Origin: Phycisphaerae bacterium
Lineage (GTDB): Bacteria; Planctomycetota; Phycisphaerae; UBA1845; UTPLA1
Assembly: GCA_023150615.1 (NCBI GenBank)
Contig: JAKLKO010000004.1
Span: 62,001-126,000, forward strand
Reading direction: 5' to 3'
DNA length: 64,000 bases
Shown: piece after piece, positions 1 through 9,525 of the stretch
Layout: each line of letters opens with the position of its first letter
Position numbering within the stretch: position 1 is the first letter of the stretch
The notes under the pieces: generated by a model
The model's database searches: none
What the model saw: only the letters and a program-made list of their open reading frames with translations
Told to the model about the DNA's origin: nothing
Position numbers and translations under genes: made by a program

Positions 1-37
1 AGCCGACTCCGTAGAGGAGCATGGCGAGTCGTGCCAT
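1..37 (-). CDS. 5' end of a gene running off the left edge, possibly a membrane protein
   Basis: On the minus strand an ATG at 37-35 is preceded by AAGGAGA (50-44) at good spacing and opens a frame of twelve codons, MARLAMLLYGVG, before the window ends. The strong ribosome binding site and its position downstream of the SnoaL-like gene on the same strand suggest a real start and a shared operon. The hydrophobic LLYGVG start resembles the beginning of small integral-membrane methyltransferases of the isoprenylcysteine/methanethiol methyltransferase type, but twelve residues cannot establish this. Function is left open; only the start is well supported. Confidence 0.5.
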   Translation of the reverse strand, partial: MARLAMLLYGVG

Positions 38-226
38 CGCAGGTCTCCTTCGCCGCGCCACGGCGCGATCGCTTGCGTCGCGCGGGCTTGAACGTCGTCC
101 GCGCGGCGGGCGCAGACGGGCGAGTCTGGGTTTGCCGCCGGTAATCGGCCCGAGTCAGCCCGTGCCGGCGGACGCACGGATCGTAGCGAGATGCGGCGCG
201 AGCCGCAATTCGTCGCCCGGTGGCGA
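38..226. other. Intergenic segment with a GC-rich palindrome
   Basis: This gap lies between two minus-strand genes. It contains the ribosome binding site of the leftmost gene and an imperfect GC-rich inverted repeat near 78-106 (CGCGCGG ... CCGCGCG) that carries GCGCGGGCTTGA. The same core recurs in the gaps near 18157 and 37413. No gene is supported here; the plus-strand reading frame across it is arginine-rich and overlaps the SnoaL-like gene in antisense. Confidence 0.4.
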
Positions 227-634
227 TCAGGGCGACTGGAGTTGTCGCCGCAGCGCGTGCGTATCGCCGAGCACGAACCCGCGGAGGATGAGATTGTTGC
301 AGATCGTCAATAACGCTAATCCATCGTAGCGGATGGACCGGCCGGTCGGTGGGATGTCCAGGAGCGGGCCGCGATGCGTGCCGGTGTAGGTCAGCCGCAC
401 GGCGACGCGATCCTCCTCGGCGATCAGCTCCTCGATCGTGTTGTGGAAATCGGGGAATGCGACGCGGACGAGGCGGACGTAGTCGCGGAACTCGGCGCGG
501 TTGCGGACGGTGATGCCGAGCGAGCCGCGAAACACGACGTGTTCTGCGATCAGTTCGTCGATGGCGGCGTCGTTCCACTCGTTCCAGAGCGATTCGTAGT
601 AACGTCGGATAAGGGCCTTGTTGGCATCGGACAT
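227..634 (-). CDS. SnoaL-like / ester cyclase family protein
   Basis: A 135-residue protein with the usual features of the SnoaL-like branch of the NTF2-like fold. It has an N-terminal helix (NKALIRRYYESLWN), a central segment with FPDFHNTIEELIAEEDRVAVR, and the typical TGTHRG..L.DIPPTGRSIRYDGLALL stretch, split here to keep motifs short. Family members include polyketide cyclases and many uncharacterised ester-cyclase-like proteins, so the substrate cannot be named. The ATG at 634 is chosen because AGGAGG sits at 648-643, eight bases upstream; an in-frame start at 673 lacks such a site. It lies 53 bases after the double-DinB gene on the same strand, suggesting co-transcription. Confidence 0.85.
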   Translation of the reverse strand: MSDANKALIRRYYESLWNEWNDAAIDELIAEHVVFRGSLGITVRNRAEFRDYVRLVRVAFPDFHNTIEELIAEEDRVAVRLTYTGTHRGPLLDIPPTGRSIRYDGLALLTICNNLILRGFVLGDTHALRRQLQSP

Positions 635-687
635 GGGCGCGACCTCCTGCGGCGATGCGGGCGCGAGGTTCATCGCGCCGGGAGCGG

Positions 688-1695
688 CTACGTTCCGCGC
701 CGGATCCAGGCGATGTAGTCAATGGTCGGCGGCTGCGCGCCGACGTGCCGCAGCATGTTCAGGGCCTGCGCCCGATGGTGGACGCCATGGTAGCAGAGTT
801 GGTTGAGCGAAAGACCAAGCGGTACCTCGCGCACGACGCCGGGGCGCGGCGATGCCGTCACGATGCGCGCCAGATCCGCCGGCGTCAGCGACGACAGATG
901 TGCGTCGCGGTCGGCCGCGGTCTGCCGGAATCGCGCGCGAAGCGACTCGACGCCGAGCGACTCGTCCGGCGCGGGGAACTGGGTCCGCGGTCCGTCGCGC
1001 CAGTTCGCGAGCCACCACTGCTCGGCATCGCGGATGTGGATCATTGTTCGGCGCAGCGATCCCAGCCCCATCGGGAATGCGCGGTCGAGATCGGCGGCTG
1101 ACAGCGGCTGCATCGCGTCGAGCACGGACGCGTTGGCCCAGTCGCCGTACGCGAACAGGGCCTGCACGGTCGCAGGGTCGGGCAGGGCACAGGCCGCCGC
1201 GCCCTGTTCGAGCGCCCTCGCGAGGTAATCGAGCCACGGGACCCGCACGCCAAGCTGCCGCAGCATGTTGAGCGCCTGGGCGCGGTGGTGCGCGCCATGC
1301 GTACAGACGTGCAGGATCAGCTCGCCGAGCGGATGTGAGAATGACTCGCCGCGCGAGGTCGTGTACGAGACGTCACGCGAGAGCGCGTCCGGCGGCAGTC
1401 CGCGGAGCCAGTTCGCCCGCGCCCCGCTGCCCGACTGGAAGGCGTCCGCGAGTTGCGCGATCGAGCCGAGCGATTCGGGCGCAGGCAGGCCGGAGAACTC
1501 GGTCGGGGCCCAGCGCTGATACCAGACGCGCTCGGCCAGGTACAGGTGCCGGATCGTCTCGAGAAGCGAGCCAAGGCCGATCGCGAACGGCCGGCGGAGC
1601 GCATCATCGTTCAGCGGGGCAGAGAGTCTGAGCAGATGATCGCGCGCGAAGTCGAGATAGGCGAAATAGTCGTCGGCGGTCTGGAGGTTCAGCAT
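688..1695 (-). CDS. Tandem double DinB-domain protein
   Basis: This 335-residue protein consists of two DinB-like four-helix-bundle domains in tandem, about residues 1-165 and 170-335; single-domain family members are about 160 residues. Each half carries a complete putative metal-binding histidine set: H50, H133 and H137 in the first, H220, H303 and H307 in the second. The two halves share the exact string HHRAQALNMLR, pointing to an internal duplication. DinB/YfiT proteins bind a divalent metal and include thiol-dependent transferases and damage-inducible proteins; the reaction here is unknown. A GGAG sits about ten bases before the ATG. It lies between the RidA-like and SnoaL-like genes in the same direction. 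Confidence 0.85.
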   Translation of the reverse strand: MLNLQTADDYFAYLDFARDHLLRLSAPLNDDALRRPFAIGLGSLLETIRHLYLAERVWYQRWAPTEFSGLPAPESLGSIAQLADAFQSGSGARANWLRGLPPDALSRDVSYTTSRGESFSHPLGELILHVCTHGAHHRAQALNMLRQLGVRVPWLDYLARALEQGAAACALPDPATVQALFAYGDWANASVLDAMQPLSAADLDRAFPMGLGSLRRTMIHIRDAEQWWLANWRDGPRTQFPAPDESLGVESLRARFRQTAADRDAHLSSLTPADLARIVTASPRPGVVREVPLGLSLNQLCYHGVHHRAQALNMLRHVGAQPPTIDYIAWIRRGT

Positions 1696-1741
1696 GGGCG
1701 GTTGACTCCGGCCCGGATCGTAACCCGTCGGAGAAGGTGCA

Positions 1742-2128
1742 TCAATAAACCGCGTCGGCCCCGATCTCGATGAGCATGGCGGGATCGATCAGCCGCGCGC
1801 CTTCGACCATCGTGGTGCACGGTGGATTCGCGGCGAACAGTTCGCCGTGGGCGCGGCCGTATTCCTGCCATCGCGAGAGGTCCGTGACGAACATCCGCGT
1901 GCGGACGACGTGTGGCAGGTCCGCGCCGAGCGATCGCAGGGCGCGCTCGACGATCTCGAAACAGCGTCGCGTCTGCGTGCGGGCATCGCCGGGTGCGAAG
2001 ATCGTGCCATCGTCAGCCACGGGCGCGGCGCCGGTGACGAAGATCTGCGAACCGCGTCGCAGGGCGCGGCAGTCGCGGACGCGCGCTTCCCACGGCGCTC
2101 CGGAAAAGGCGTGGGTGCGTTCCGTCAT
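1742..2128 (-). CDS. RidA/YjgF-family protein, non-canonical active site
   Basis: A 128-residue protein of the Rid (YjgF/YER057c/UK114) family, recognised from the IFVTGAAPV strand, the central EIVERALRSLGADLPHVVR helix region, the RMFVTDLSRW strand and the C-terminal VEGARLIDPAMLIEIGADAV segment. Canonical RidA proteins deaminate reactive enamine/imine intermediates using an arginine in a P-x-R-S motif before the last strand. Here the equivalent stretch reads NPPCTTMVEGARL, with threonine where that arginine would be, so it likely belongs to another Rid subgroup. It is the first gene of the minus-strand set that continues into the DinB and SnoaL-like genes (46-base gap). Confidence 0.8.
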   Translation of the reverse strand: MTERTHAFSGAPWEARVRDCRALRRGSQIFVTGAAPVADDGTIFAPGDARTQTRRCFEIVERALRSLGADLPHVVRTRMFVTDLSRWQEYGRAHGELFAANPPCTTMVEGARLIDPAMLIEIGADAVY

Positions 2129-2717
2129 GGAGGGGCTTCTTGGAACGGGGACCGGTCGGCCGCGATCTTGGCGCGGTTCGCGTGTCGGTCAAGTGATCGC
2201 GATCGGGCCCGGCCGCGAGGCCCGCTTCGCGACGGCGGATTCTCGCGCGTCGGGCAGGCGACCCGTTCGGGATCGAACGGCGTAGACAGGATTACCCGGA
2301 AGTCCCCGGGGATGGTTTGTCGCACCGCGATGTTGACGTAACTCATTTCTGTGCAAAAGGTTACAACGTCGGCGACCGTGTGCTTCGAAGGCGAGGCGTT
2401 GCGCAGAACACCGCAGCGACTGCCGATATCCTAAGTGGCGGTCGCAGTCGGATCGGCCGCGATGGCGGACAGATGTCCAAGCGGGCGTCTCGCAGCATAA
2501 GTTGTTTCCAGTAAATTGGTTATGACTTTGGCTGTGCGACGGCTGACGGAGACGGAGTGCGCCCCGAGGCCGGCAGCCGGACTTCCGCCGGGTCGGCGAG
2601 ATCCCGTAGCCGGCCGGATTCGAGTTTGCGACGATTCGGCGAGCCCGCTACGGTCTGCGGCACGAGTTTCGCGTCCGCGGAATCGCGTGGAGAGGTTCGG
2701 GCCGTTCCGGAATCCAG
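2129..2717. other. Long intergenic region between divergent gene sets
   Basis: About 590 bases separate the minus-strand RidA-like operon from the plus-strand polysaccharide genes. It is less GC-rich around 2331-2375 and 2495-2530, where promoters for either direction would be expected, but no pair of hexamers with standard spacing is convincing. Reading frames across it are short and arginine/proline-rich. I see no gene, RNA or clear repeat. Confidence 0.5.
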
Positions 2718-3305
2718 GTGGCAACACACGCATCGCATCCCGGCGTCTATATCCATCCAACGTCCGTGGTCGAGGAGCCGGTTCAGATCGGCCCGGGGAC
2801 GAAGATCTGGCACTTCTGTCACGTCATGCCGGGGGCGGCGATCGGCGCGGGGTGCGTGATCGGGCAGAACGTTTTCATCGCCGGCCGGGCGCGGCTGGGC
2901 AACAACGTGAAGGTGCAGAACAACGTCTCGGTCTATGACGCGGTGATCCTCGAGGACGATGTGTTCTGCGGGCCGAGCATGGTTTTTACGAACGTGCTGA
3001 TGCCGCGGAGCCACGTGCCGCGGAAGTCGGAGTTCACCGAGACGCGCGTTATGCGCGGCGCGACGATCGGGGCGAACGCGACGATCGTGTGCGGGGCGCA
3101 GCTCGGTCGGTACTGCTTCATCGGCGCGGGCGCGGTGGTGACGCGCGATGTGCCGGAGTTTGCGTTGATGGTCGGCAGTCCGGCGCGGCGGACGGGCTGG
3201 GTCTGCCGCTGCGGCATCAAGCTGGAGCGGCGGGGCGAGCGCTTCGCCTGCCGCGAATGCGGCGCGACCTACCAGGAAGTCGGCGGACAACTCACCGAGC
3301 GATAG
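2718..3305 (+). CDS. wbpD: UDP-amino-sugar N-acetyltransferase, WbpD/WlbB-like, left-handed beta-helix
   Basis: A 195-residue hexapeptide-repeat acyltransferase. Characteristic segments are VQIGPGTKIWHFCHVMPGA, IGQNVFIAGRARLGNNVKVQ, VFTNVLMPRSHVPRK and IGANATIVCGAQLGRYCFIG, matching the WbpD/WlbB family. That family acetylates the 3-amino group of UDP-GlcNAc(3NH2)A with acetyl-CoA on the way to UDP-ManNAc3NAcA. The C terminus carries CRCG and CREC motifs, a likely zinc ribbon seen in a subset of these enzymes. The start is GTG at 2718 with no good ribosome binding site. It heads five genes that together fit this pathway; the next gene starts eight bases after its stop. Confidence 0.87.
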   Translation: MATHASHPGVYIHPTSVVEEPVQIGPGTKIWHFCHVMPGAAIGAGCVIGQNVFIAGRARLGNNVKVQNNVSVYDAVILEDDVFCGPSMVFTNVLMPRSHVPRKSEFTETRVMRGATIGANATIVCGAQLGRYCFIGAGAVVTRDVPEFALMVGSPARRTGWVCRCGIKLERRGERFACRECGATYQEVGGQLTER

Positions 3306-3312
3306 TCTCCGA

Positions 3313-4439
<1,127 letters not shown>

Positions 4440-4443
<4 letters not shown>

Positions 4444-5567
4444 GGTCGATGCGGATCGTGACGGTGGTCGGGGCGCGACCGCAGTTCGTCAAGGCGGCCA
4501 TGGTCAGCGCGGCGATGAGACGGCACAACGCAGAATCGGGCGACTCGATCGTCGAGCGGATGATTCACACCGGGCAACACTACGACGCGAAGCTCTCCCA
4601 GGTGTTCTTCGACGAGCTTTCGATTCCGCCGCCCGTTGCGAATCTCGATGTCGGCAGCGGGCCGCACGGCGATCAGACCGCGCGGATGCTCGAACGCCTG
4701 GAGCCGGCGATGCGGTCCGAGATGCCGGATGCGGTGGTCGTCTATGGCGATACGAACTCGACGCTGGCGGGTGCGATGGCGGCGGTGAAGCTCGGCATTC
4801 CGGTCGTGCACGTCGAGGCGGGTCTGCGGAGCCAGAATCGCCGCATGCCGGAGGAGATCAACCGGGTGCTGGCCGATCGCATCAGCACGCTGCTGATGTG
4901 TCCAACGGCGGCGGCCGTCGAGAACCTGCATCGCGAGGGGATCGACGTCGGCGTGCATCGCACGGGCGACGTGATGTACGACGCAGCGCGGCATTACGCG
5001 GCGCGGGCCGCGGAGCGAAGCCGCGTGCTTTCGGCCCTGTCGCTCGTGCCCGATGGCTACGTGCTTGCGACCGTGCATCGGGCTGAGAACACCGACGATG
5101 CGGATCGGCTGCGCGAGATCGTGCTGGGATTGCGAGCATCGTCGCTGCCGGTGATCTGGCCCATCCATCCGCGGACACGGGCGCGACTGGATGCGACGCG
5201 GCGCAACGGCCTGTCGCCGTGCAGCGAACCGGGAAATCCGATCGGGCTGATCGAGCCGGTGAGCTATCTCGACATGCTGGAGTTGTTGCGACACGCGCGC
5301 TTCGTCGTAACCGACTCGGGTGGCGTTCAGAAGGAGGCGTACTTCTTCGGGCGGCCTTGCGTCACGCTGCGGCGCGAGACGGAATGGGTCGAGCTGGTCG
5401 CGGCGGGCTGGAACCGGCTGGCGGGCGGCGATGAGGGCGAGATTGCGGAGGCGATGCAGTGGGCGGCCCGGTTTGACGGTCGCGACGCCGATTCGGGACT
5501 GTACGGCGACGGTCACGCGGCGGAGCGGATCGTCGAGGTGATGCACCGCTGGTGGCTCGAATCATGA
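4440..5567 (+). CDS. wbpI: UDP-sugar 2-epimerase, WbpI-like (UDP-GlcNAc3NAcA 2-epimerase)
   Basis: A 375-residue paralogue of the preceding epimerase. It shares VGARPQFVKAAMVS, HTGQHYDAKLS, VYGDTNSTLAGA, HVEAGLRSQNRRMPEEINR and TDSGGVQKEAYFFG. The segments VLATVHRAENTDDADRL, RRETEWVELV and LYGDGHAAERI resemble WbpI of Pseudomonas, which epimerises UDP-2,3-diacetamido-glucuronate to the manno form. The assignment rests on remembered sequence pattern and on the neighbouring acetyltransferase, oxidoreductase and aminotransferase. The start ATG at 4440 overlaps the previous stop (ATGA); a longer in-frame extension upstream would overlap wecB and is unlikely. Confidence 0.85.
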
Positions 5568-5653
5568 CCAGGCGAGCGAGTCTGCCCGCGGCAGGAGATC
5601 GCCGAATGTCGAAGCGGGCGCGGGCGTCGCGCCGGCCCGTTACACTTTCGCGA

Positions 5654-6694
5654 ATGCCGGATCATTCGGGATCACCGGTGCTGTCGCTGGGCGTGGTTGG
5701 CATCGGGTCGTGGGGACAGCACGTCCTTGCGGCCTTCGCGTCGACGCCGCGGTGCCGGATTGCGTACGTCTGCGATCGCGATGCGTCGACGCTGGCGTTG
5801 CGAGCCGCGGCGCATCCGGCCGCGCGGGCCGTCGCGTCGTTTGACGCGGTGCTGTCCGATGCGGGCGTTGACGCGGTGGCGATCGCAACCGATGCGCCGG
5901 AGCACGCCTCGCTGGCGCGCGATGCGCTGTCGGCGGGCAAGCACGTCTTCGTCGAAAAGCCGCTGGCGCTGTCGACGTCGGAGGCGCGGGCGGTGGTGGG
6001 GCTGGCGGAGCGGCGGCGGTTGAAGCTCATGGTGGGGCACGTGCTCGAGTATCACCCGGCGTTGCGCGTGATCGAAGGGATGCTGGAGCGCGGCGATTTG
6101 GGTCGCATCTACTACGCGTATTCGCAGCGGATCAACCTGGGCGTCGTCCGACAGCAAGAGAATGCGTGGTGGTCGCTCGCGCCGCACGACGTGGCGATGA
6201 TCTGCCGCCTGTTCGTCGCCGAGCCGGTGGCCGTCGCCGCGCAGGGCCAGGCGATGCTCCAGAAGGGCATCGAGGATGTGGTGTTCGCGACGCTGACATT
6301 CGCCGACGGGCGGCTGGCGCACGTGCACGTGAGCTGGCTCGATCCGCACAAGATTCGAAAGCTGACGCTGGTCGGATCGAGCAAGATGGTCACGTTCGAC
6401 GATATGTCGGTCAACGAGAAGGTGCGCGTTTATGACAAGGGGGCGGAGTGTCGCCAGCCGATGGCCGCGTTTCCGGATGCCGTCACGGTGCGCTCGGGCG
6501 ACATCGTCATTCCGAAGATCCCCGGCGACGAGCCGCTGCGGCTCGAATGCCGGCATTTTGTCGACGCGGTGCTGGACGGCGGGCCGATTCGATCGGACGG
6601 CGCGGCGGGCGTGCGCGTCGTGCGCGTGCTGGAGGCCGGACAACGATCGTTGTCGAGCGGCGGGAGGTTGGTGCGGCTGAGCGACGTGGGCTGA
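5654..6694 (+). CDS. Gfo/Idh/MocA oxidoreductase, WbpB/WlbA-type role likely
   Basis: A 346-residue NAD(P)-dependent oxidoreductase. The Rossmann motif is GVVGIGSWGQHVL, followed by AIATDAPEHASLARDALSAG, the family signature HVFVEKPLAL and GHVLEYHPALR with its conserved histidine. By context it probably oxidises the 3-hydroxyl of UDP-GlcNAcA before transamination, the WbpB/WlbA step. It is not a close textual match to Pseudomonas WbpB, so the symbol is withheld. Start choice is uncertain: the ATG at 5654 begins just before the Rossmann strand, while ATG 5564 overlaps the upstream stop as ATGA and would add about 30 arginine-rich residues. The aminotransferase follows 38 bases downstream. Confidence 0.82.
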   Translation: MPDHSGSPVLSLGVVGIGSWGQHVLAAFASTPRCRIAYVCDRDASTLALRAAAHPAARAVASFDAVLSDAGVDAVAIATDAPEHASLARDALSAGKHVFVEKPLALSTSEARAVVGLAERRRLKLMVGHVLEYHPALRVIEGMLERGDLGRIYYAYSQRINLGVVRQQENAWWSLAPHDVAMICRLFVAEPVAVAAQGQAMLQKGIEDVVFATLTFADGRLAHVHVSWLDPHKIRKLTLVGSSKMVTFDDMSVNEKVRVYDKGAECRQPMAAFPDAVTVRSGDIVIPKIPGDEPLRLECRHFVDAVLDGGPIRSDGAAGVRVVRVLEAGQRSLSSGGRLVRLSDVG

Positions 6695-6732
6695 GTGTTC
6701 GCGCTGCGCGGGCCGCACGGGAGCGGAATTCG

Positions 6733-7845
6733 ATGAAGGTGCCGTTACTGGATTTGCAGGCGCAGTACGCGACGATCCGCGCGGATGTGGACGCGGCGCT
6801 CCGGCGGGTCTGCGAGTCGCAGCAGTTCATCCTCGGCAAGGCGGTCGAGGCGTTTGAGTCCCAGATGGCGGCCTACTGTCGCTCACGGCACGCGATCGGC
6901 GTCAGCAGCGGGACCGATGCGCTGCTGTGCGCGCTGATGGCCGTCGGCGTGCGGCCGGGCGACGAGGTGATCGTCCCGCCGTTCACGTTCTTCGCAACGG
7001 CGGGCGTGGTGGCACGTCTCGGCGCGCGGCCGGTCTTCGTCGACATCGAGCCGCAGACGTTCAATCTCGATCCGGGTCGGCTGGAGGCGGCGATCACGCC
7101 GCGGACCCGCGCGATCCTGCCGGTCGATCTGTTCGGCCAGATTGCGGAGATGCAGGCGATCGGGGAAATCGCGGCGCGGCGCGGCATTCCGGTGATCGAG
7201 GACGCGGCGCAGGCGATCGGCGCGGAACATCGCGGCCGTCGCGCCGGCGAGTACGCGGCGCTGACTTGTCTGAGCTTTTTTCCGACCAAGAACCTCGGCG
7301 GGTTCGGCGATGGCGGAATGATCCTTGCGAACGACGATGCGCTGGCCGGGCGGTGCCGGATGCTCCGCGTGCACGGCGCGCAGCGCGAGTACTTCCACGA
7401 CGAGGTCGGCGGCAATTTCCGGCTCGATGCGCTGCAGGCGGCGGTACTGGCGGCGAAGCTGCCGCACCTCGATGCGTGGATCGACGCGCGTCGTCAACGT
7501 GCGGCGACGTACGATGAATTGCTCGCCGATGCGGGCGTCGGCCGGCCGGTTGCGTGGCCGCACAACCGCCACGTCTATCATCAGTACACGATCCGCGTGC
7601 CGGAGGGTCGGCGGGATGCGCTGGCGGCGCGGCTGAAGCAGGCCGAGATCGGCTGCAAGGTGTACTACCCGCTGGCGCTGCACGAGCAAGGGTGCTTCCG
7701 GTCGCTCGGCCATCGCCGCGGCGACTTTCCCGTGGCGGAGCGGGCCGCGAGCGAGGTGCTGTCGCTGCCGATGTATCCCGAGTTGACGCGCGAGATGCAG
7801 GCTCACGTCGCGGCGACGATCGCGGGGTTCATGCGCGGCGGTTGA
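6733..7845 (+). CDS. wbpE: DegT/DnrJ/EryC1 sugar aminotransferase, WbpE-like
   Basis: A 370-residue PLP-dependent aminotransferase of the sugar-nucleotide class. It shows GVSSGTDALLCALMA, PPFTFFATAGVVARLGA, PVFVDIEPQTFNLDP, VIEDAAQAIGAEH and SFFPTKNLGGFGDGG. The lysine in PTKNLGG (about residue 186) is the expected Schiff-base lysine. The sequence is close in pattern to WbpE, which transaminates UDP-3-keto-GlcNAcA to the 3-amino sugar with glutamate. It closes the five-gene set starting at 2718. Twelve bases separate its stop from the end of the convergent flippase gene. Confidence 0.88.
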   Translation: MKVPLLDLQAQYATIRADVDAALRRVCESQQFILGKAVEAFESQMAAYCRSRHAIGVSSGTDALLCALMAVGVRPGDEVIVPPFTFFATAGVVARLGARPVFVDIEPQTFNLDPGRLEAAITPRTRAILPVDLFGQIAEMQAIGEIAARRGIPVIEDAAQAIGAEHRGRRAGEYAALTCLSFFPTKNLGGFGDGGMILANDDALAGRCRMLRVHGAQREYFHDEVGGNFRLDALQAAVLAAKLPHLDAWIDARRQRAATYDELLADAGVGRPVAWPHNRHVYHQYTIRVPEGRRDALAARLKQAEIGCKVYYPLALHEQGCFRSLGHRRGDFPVAERAASEVLSLPMYPELTREMQAHVAATIAGFMRGG

Positions 7846-7857
7846 CTTGCGGATCGG

Positions 7858-9420
7858 CTACCGTTCGGACGTCTCGGTGTCGATCGTCTCTGTGGTGGGG
7901 CGGGGGGATCGAAGGATACTGAGCAACTCAGCGCGTTCGGACCGGGTGACGGTTACGAAGATCGCAAACAGCAACCCGATACCGCCTGCCGCGGTGCCGG
8001 TCACCAGAAGTTCGAGCATGTTGGTCGGGACGTACCAGCGCTGGATCGTCCAGCCGGCGGCGAGGCTGATCGCGGCCGGTATGAGCGGCCAGACCACGCA
8101 TTTCAGGAAAAACCGGTGCGGCGGGATCGAGACCGTCCGGCAGGCATAACAGTTGATCAGCGTTCGGCGGAAGAGGATTGCGCAGCCGGTCGCGGCGAGG
8201 ACACCGTAAAGCCGCCACGACGTGTATTCGAGAAAGATGATGACGAGGATGCCGTCGAGCGCGACGGCTACGAGGTTGACGACACCCAGGAATCGCAGCC
8301 GTGCCATACCGACAAGCACGGCGTGCGAGGCGCCGCGGGATAGTTCCATCAGAGAGAGGAGCACGCTGGCGGCGAGCAGGGGCGCGTACTGCACGTACTC
8401 GGGCGTGCGATGCAGCCAGATGCGCAGCAACGGTTCGGCGAAGGCCGCAATCGGGGCGGCGAGCAGGCCGGCCAAAATCAGGCCGTACTTGCTGCCGAGG
8501 AGCAAGAGATTGCGTACCGCGTTCAGATTGTCGGCGGCCTGATACTTCGCCACCGGGGCGATCATGGTCCCGGTGAACTGGAGATGCAGGTTCTCGATCA
8601 TGTCGCGGAAGACGATCGCGACGGTGTAGTAGACGGCGACGTCGGCCGGTCCGAGGATCTTCCCGATCAGCAGCCGGTGCAGGTGCACGTTGAGCATGAA
8701 GGCGACCTGTCCCATGAACGACGCGATGGAAAACCTCAGGATGGACCCGAACCGATCGCGGCGAACGGCGGCGCGCTGGTAGCGCGCCCAGGAGTAGTGC
8801 CAGTGGACCGCGACGACGAGGGCGAAATTGGAGGCGATCGTGGTGACGGCGGTGACGGCCATGACCATGACGATGTTGGTCGTCCAGTAATGCAACGTGA
8901 CCACGATCAGTCCGGCGCGGACGACGTCGGTGATGATCTCTACGACGGCGATGAAGAAGCCGCGTTGGTACCCGCGGAGCACGCCGCGGTAGGCGTTCGC
9001 CGGAAATCCCAGGGCCAGCATGGCGACGGCGATCAGGGTCAGCGAACGCGCCGTGCCATGCTGGGACGGGTCGAGCCTGATCATGTGCTCGATCCATGGG
9101 GAGGCCGGCATGACCACGAGCAGCAGGATGGCGGACGGGAGCAGGTAGGCGACGAACGACGTGAGCCAGTATTCGCGACAGGCGCGGTCGTCGCCCAAAG
9201 CGGCCTCGCGCGCGATGTAACGCTCGACCGCCCCGCTGACGCCGATGTCGAGGATGGCCAGCAGGCCGGTGATCGCCATGACGTTCAGGAGTACGCCGTA
9301 CGTGTCTTCCCCGACTTTTCCAAGGATGTACGGGACGAGCGCGAGGTTGACGAGCAGGCGGACGCCCTGACGGCCGTACGACGCGGCGGTGTTGAGCGCG
9401 ATCAGCGTCTTCTGATTCAT
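7858..9420 (-). CDS. Wzx-type polysaccharide flippase (MATE/MVF superfamily)
   Basis: A 520-residue integral membrane protein with about a dozen or more hydrophobic segments from YGRQGVRLLVNLALVPYILG at the N terminus onward. The N-terminal pattern LNTAASYGRQG...LVPYILGKVGEDTYGV and the motif LDIGVSGAVERYIARE are typical of O-antigen/teichoic-acid flippases, which move undecaprenyl-linked repeat units across the inner membrane. The start MNQKTLIALN at 9420 is chosen because the upstream in-frame extension is arginine-rich and not membrane-like. It is oriented against the flanking plus-strand genes, convergent with wbpE and divergent from asnB. Confidence 0.88.
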   Translation of the reverse strand: MNQKTLIALNTAASYGRQGVRLLVNLALVPYILGKVGEDTYGVLLNVMAITGLLAILDIGVSGAVERYIAREAALGDDRACREYWLTSFVAYLLPSAILLLVVMPASPWIEHMIRLDPSQHGTARSLTLIAVAMLALGFPANAYRGVLRGYQRGFFIAVVEIITDVVRAGLIVVTLHYWTTNIVMVMAVTAVTTIASNFALVVAVHWHYSWARYQRAAVRRDRFGSILRFSIASFMGQVAFMLNVHLHRLLIGKILGPADVAVYYTVAIVFRDMIENLHLQFTGTMIAPVAKYQAADNLNAVRNLLLLGSKYGLILAGLLAAPIAAFAEPLLRIWLHRTPEYVQYAPLLAASVLLSLMELSRGASHAVLVGMARLRFLGVVNLVAVALDGILVIIFLEYTSWRLYGVLAATGCAILFRRTLINCYACRTVSIPPHRFFLKCVVWPLIPAAISLAAGWTIQRWYVPTNMLELLVTGTAAGGIGLLFAIFVTVTRSERAELLSILRSPRPTTETIDTETSER

Positions 9421-9525
9421 GAACGGATTCGCGTTACCGTGGTCCGACCTGTCGACAGGACGCCTTGAGCCGCGTTCCGGATGCGACCAGAAACGAGCTC
9501 CCGACCGCGGGTGCGCTCGCGACGC
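9421..9525. promoter_or_regulatory. Presumed divergent promoter region of flippase and glycan run
   Basis: The gap begins at the divergent flippase start and must hold its promoter and possibly that of the long plus-strand run beginning with asnB. No standard -35/-10 pair can be pointed to with confidence, so the call rests on gene orientation alone. Confidence 0.3.

Noticed and set aside
21-329. A plus-strand 102-codon frame with GAGGAG before its ATG
   Set aside because: It is arginine-rich, overlaps both the SnoaL-like gene and the start of the left-edge gene in antisense, and matches no family; the minus-strand genes explain the region better.
2125-2346. Minus-strand frame starting MSYVNIAVRQT
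   Set aside because: Only the first 25 residues look protein-like; the rest is arginine/serine-rich, there is no ribosome binding site, and it would read into the RidA-like gene start.
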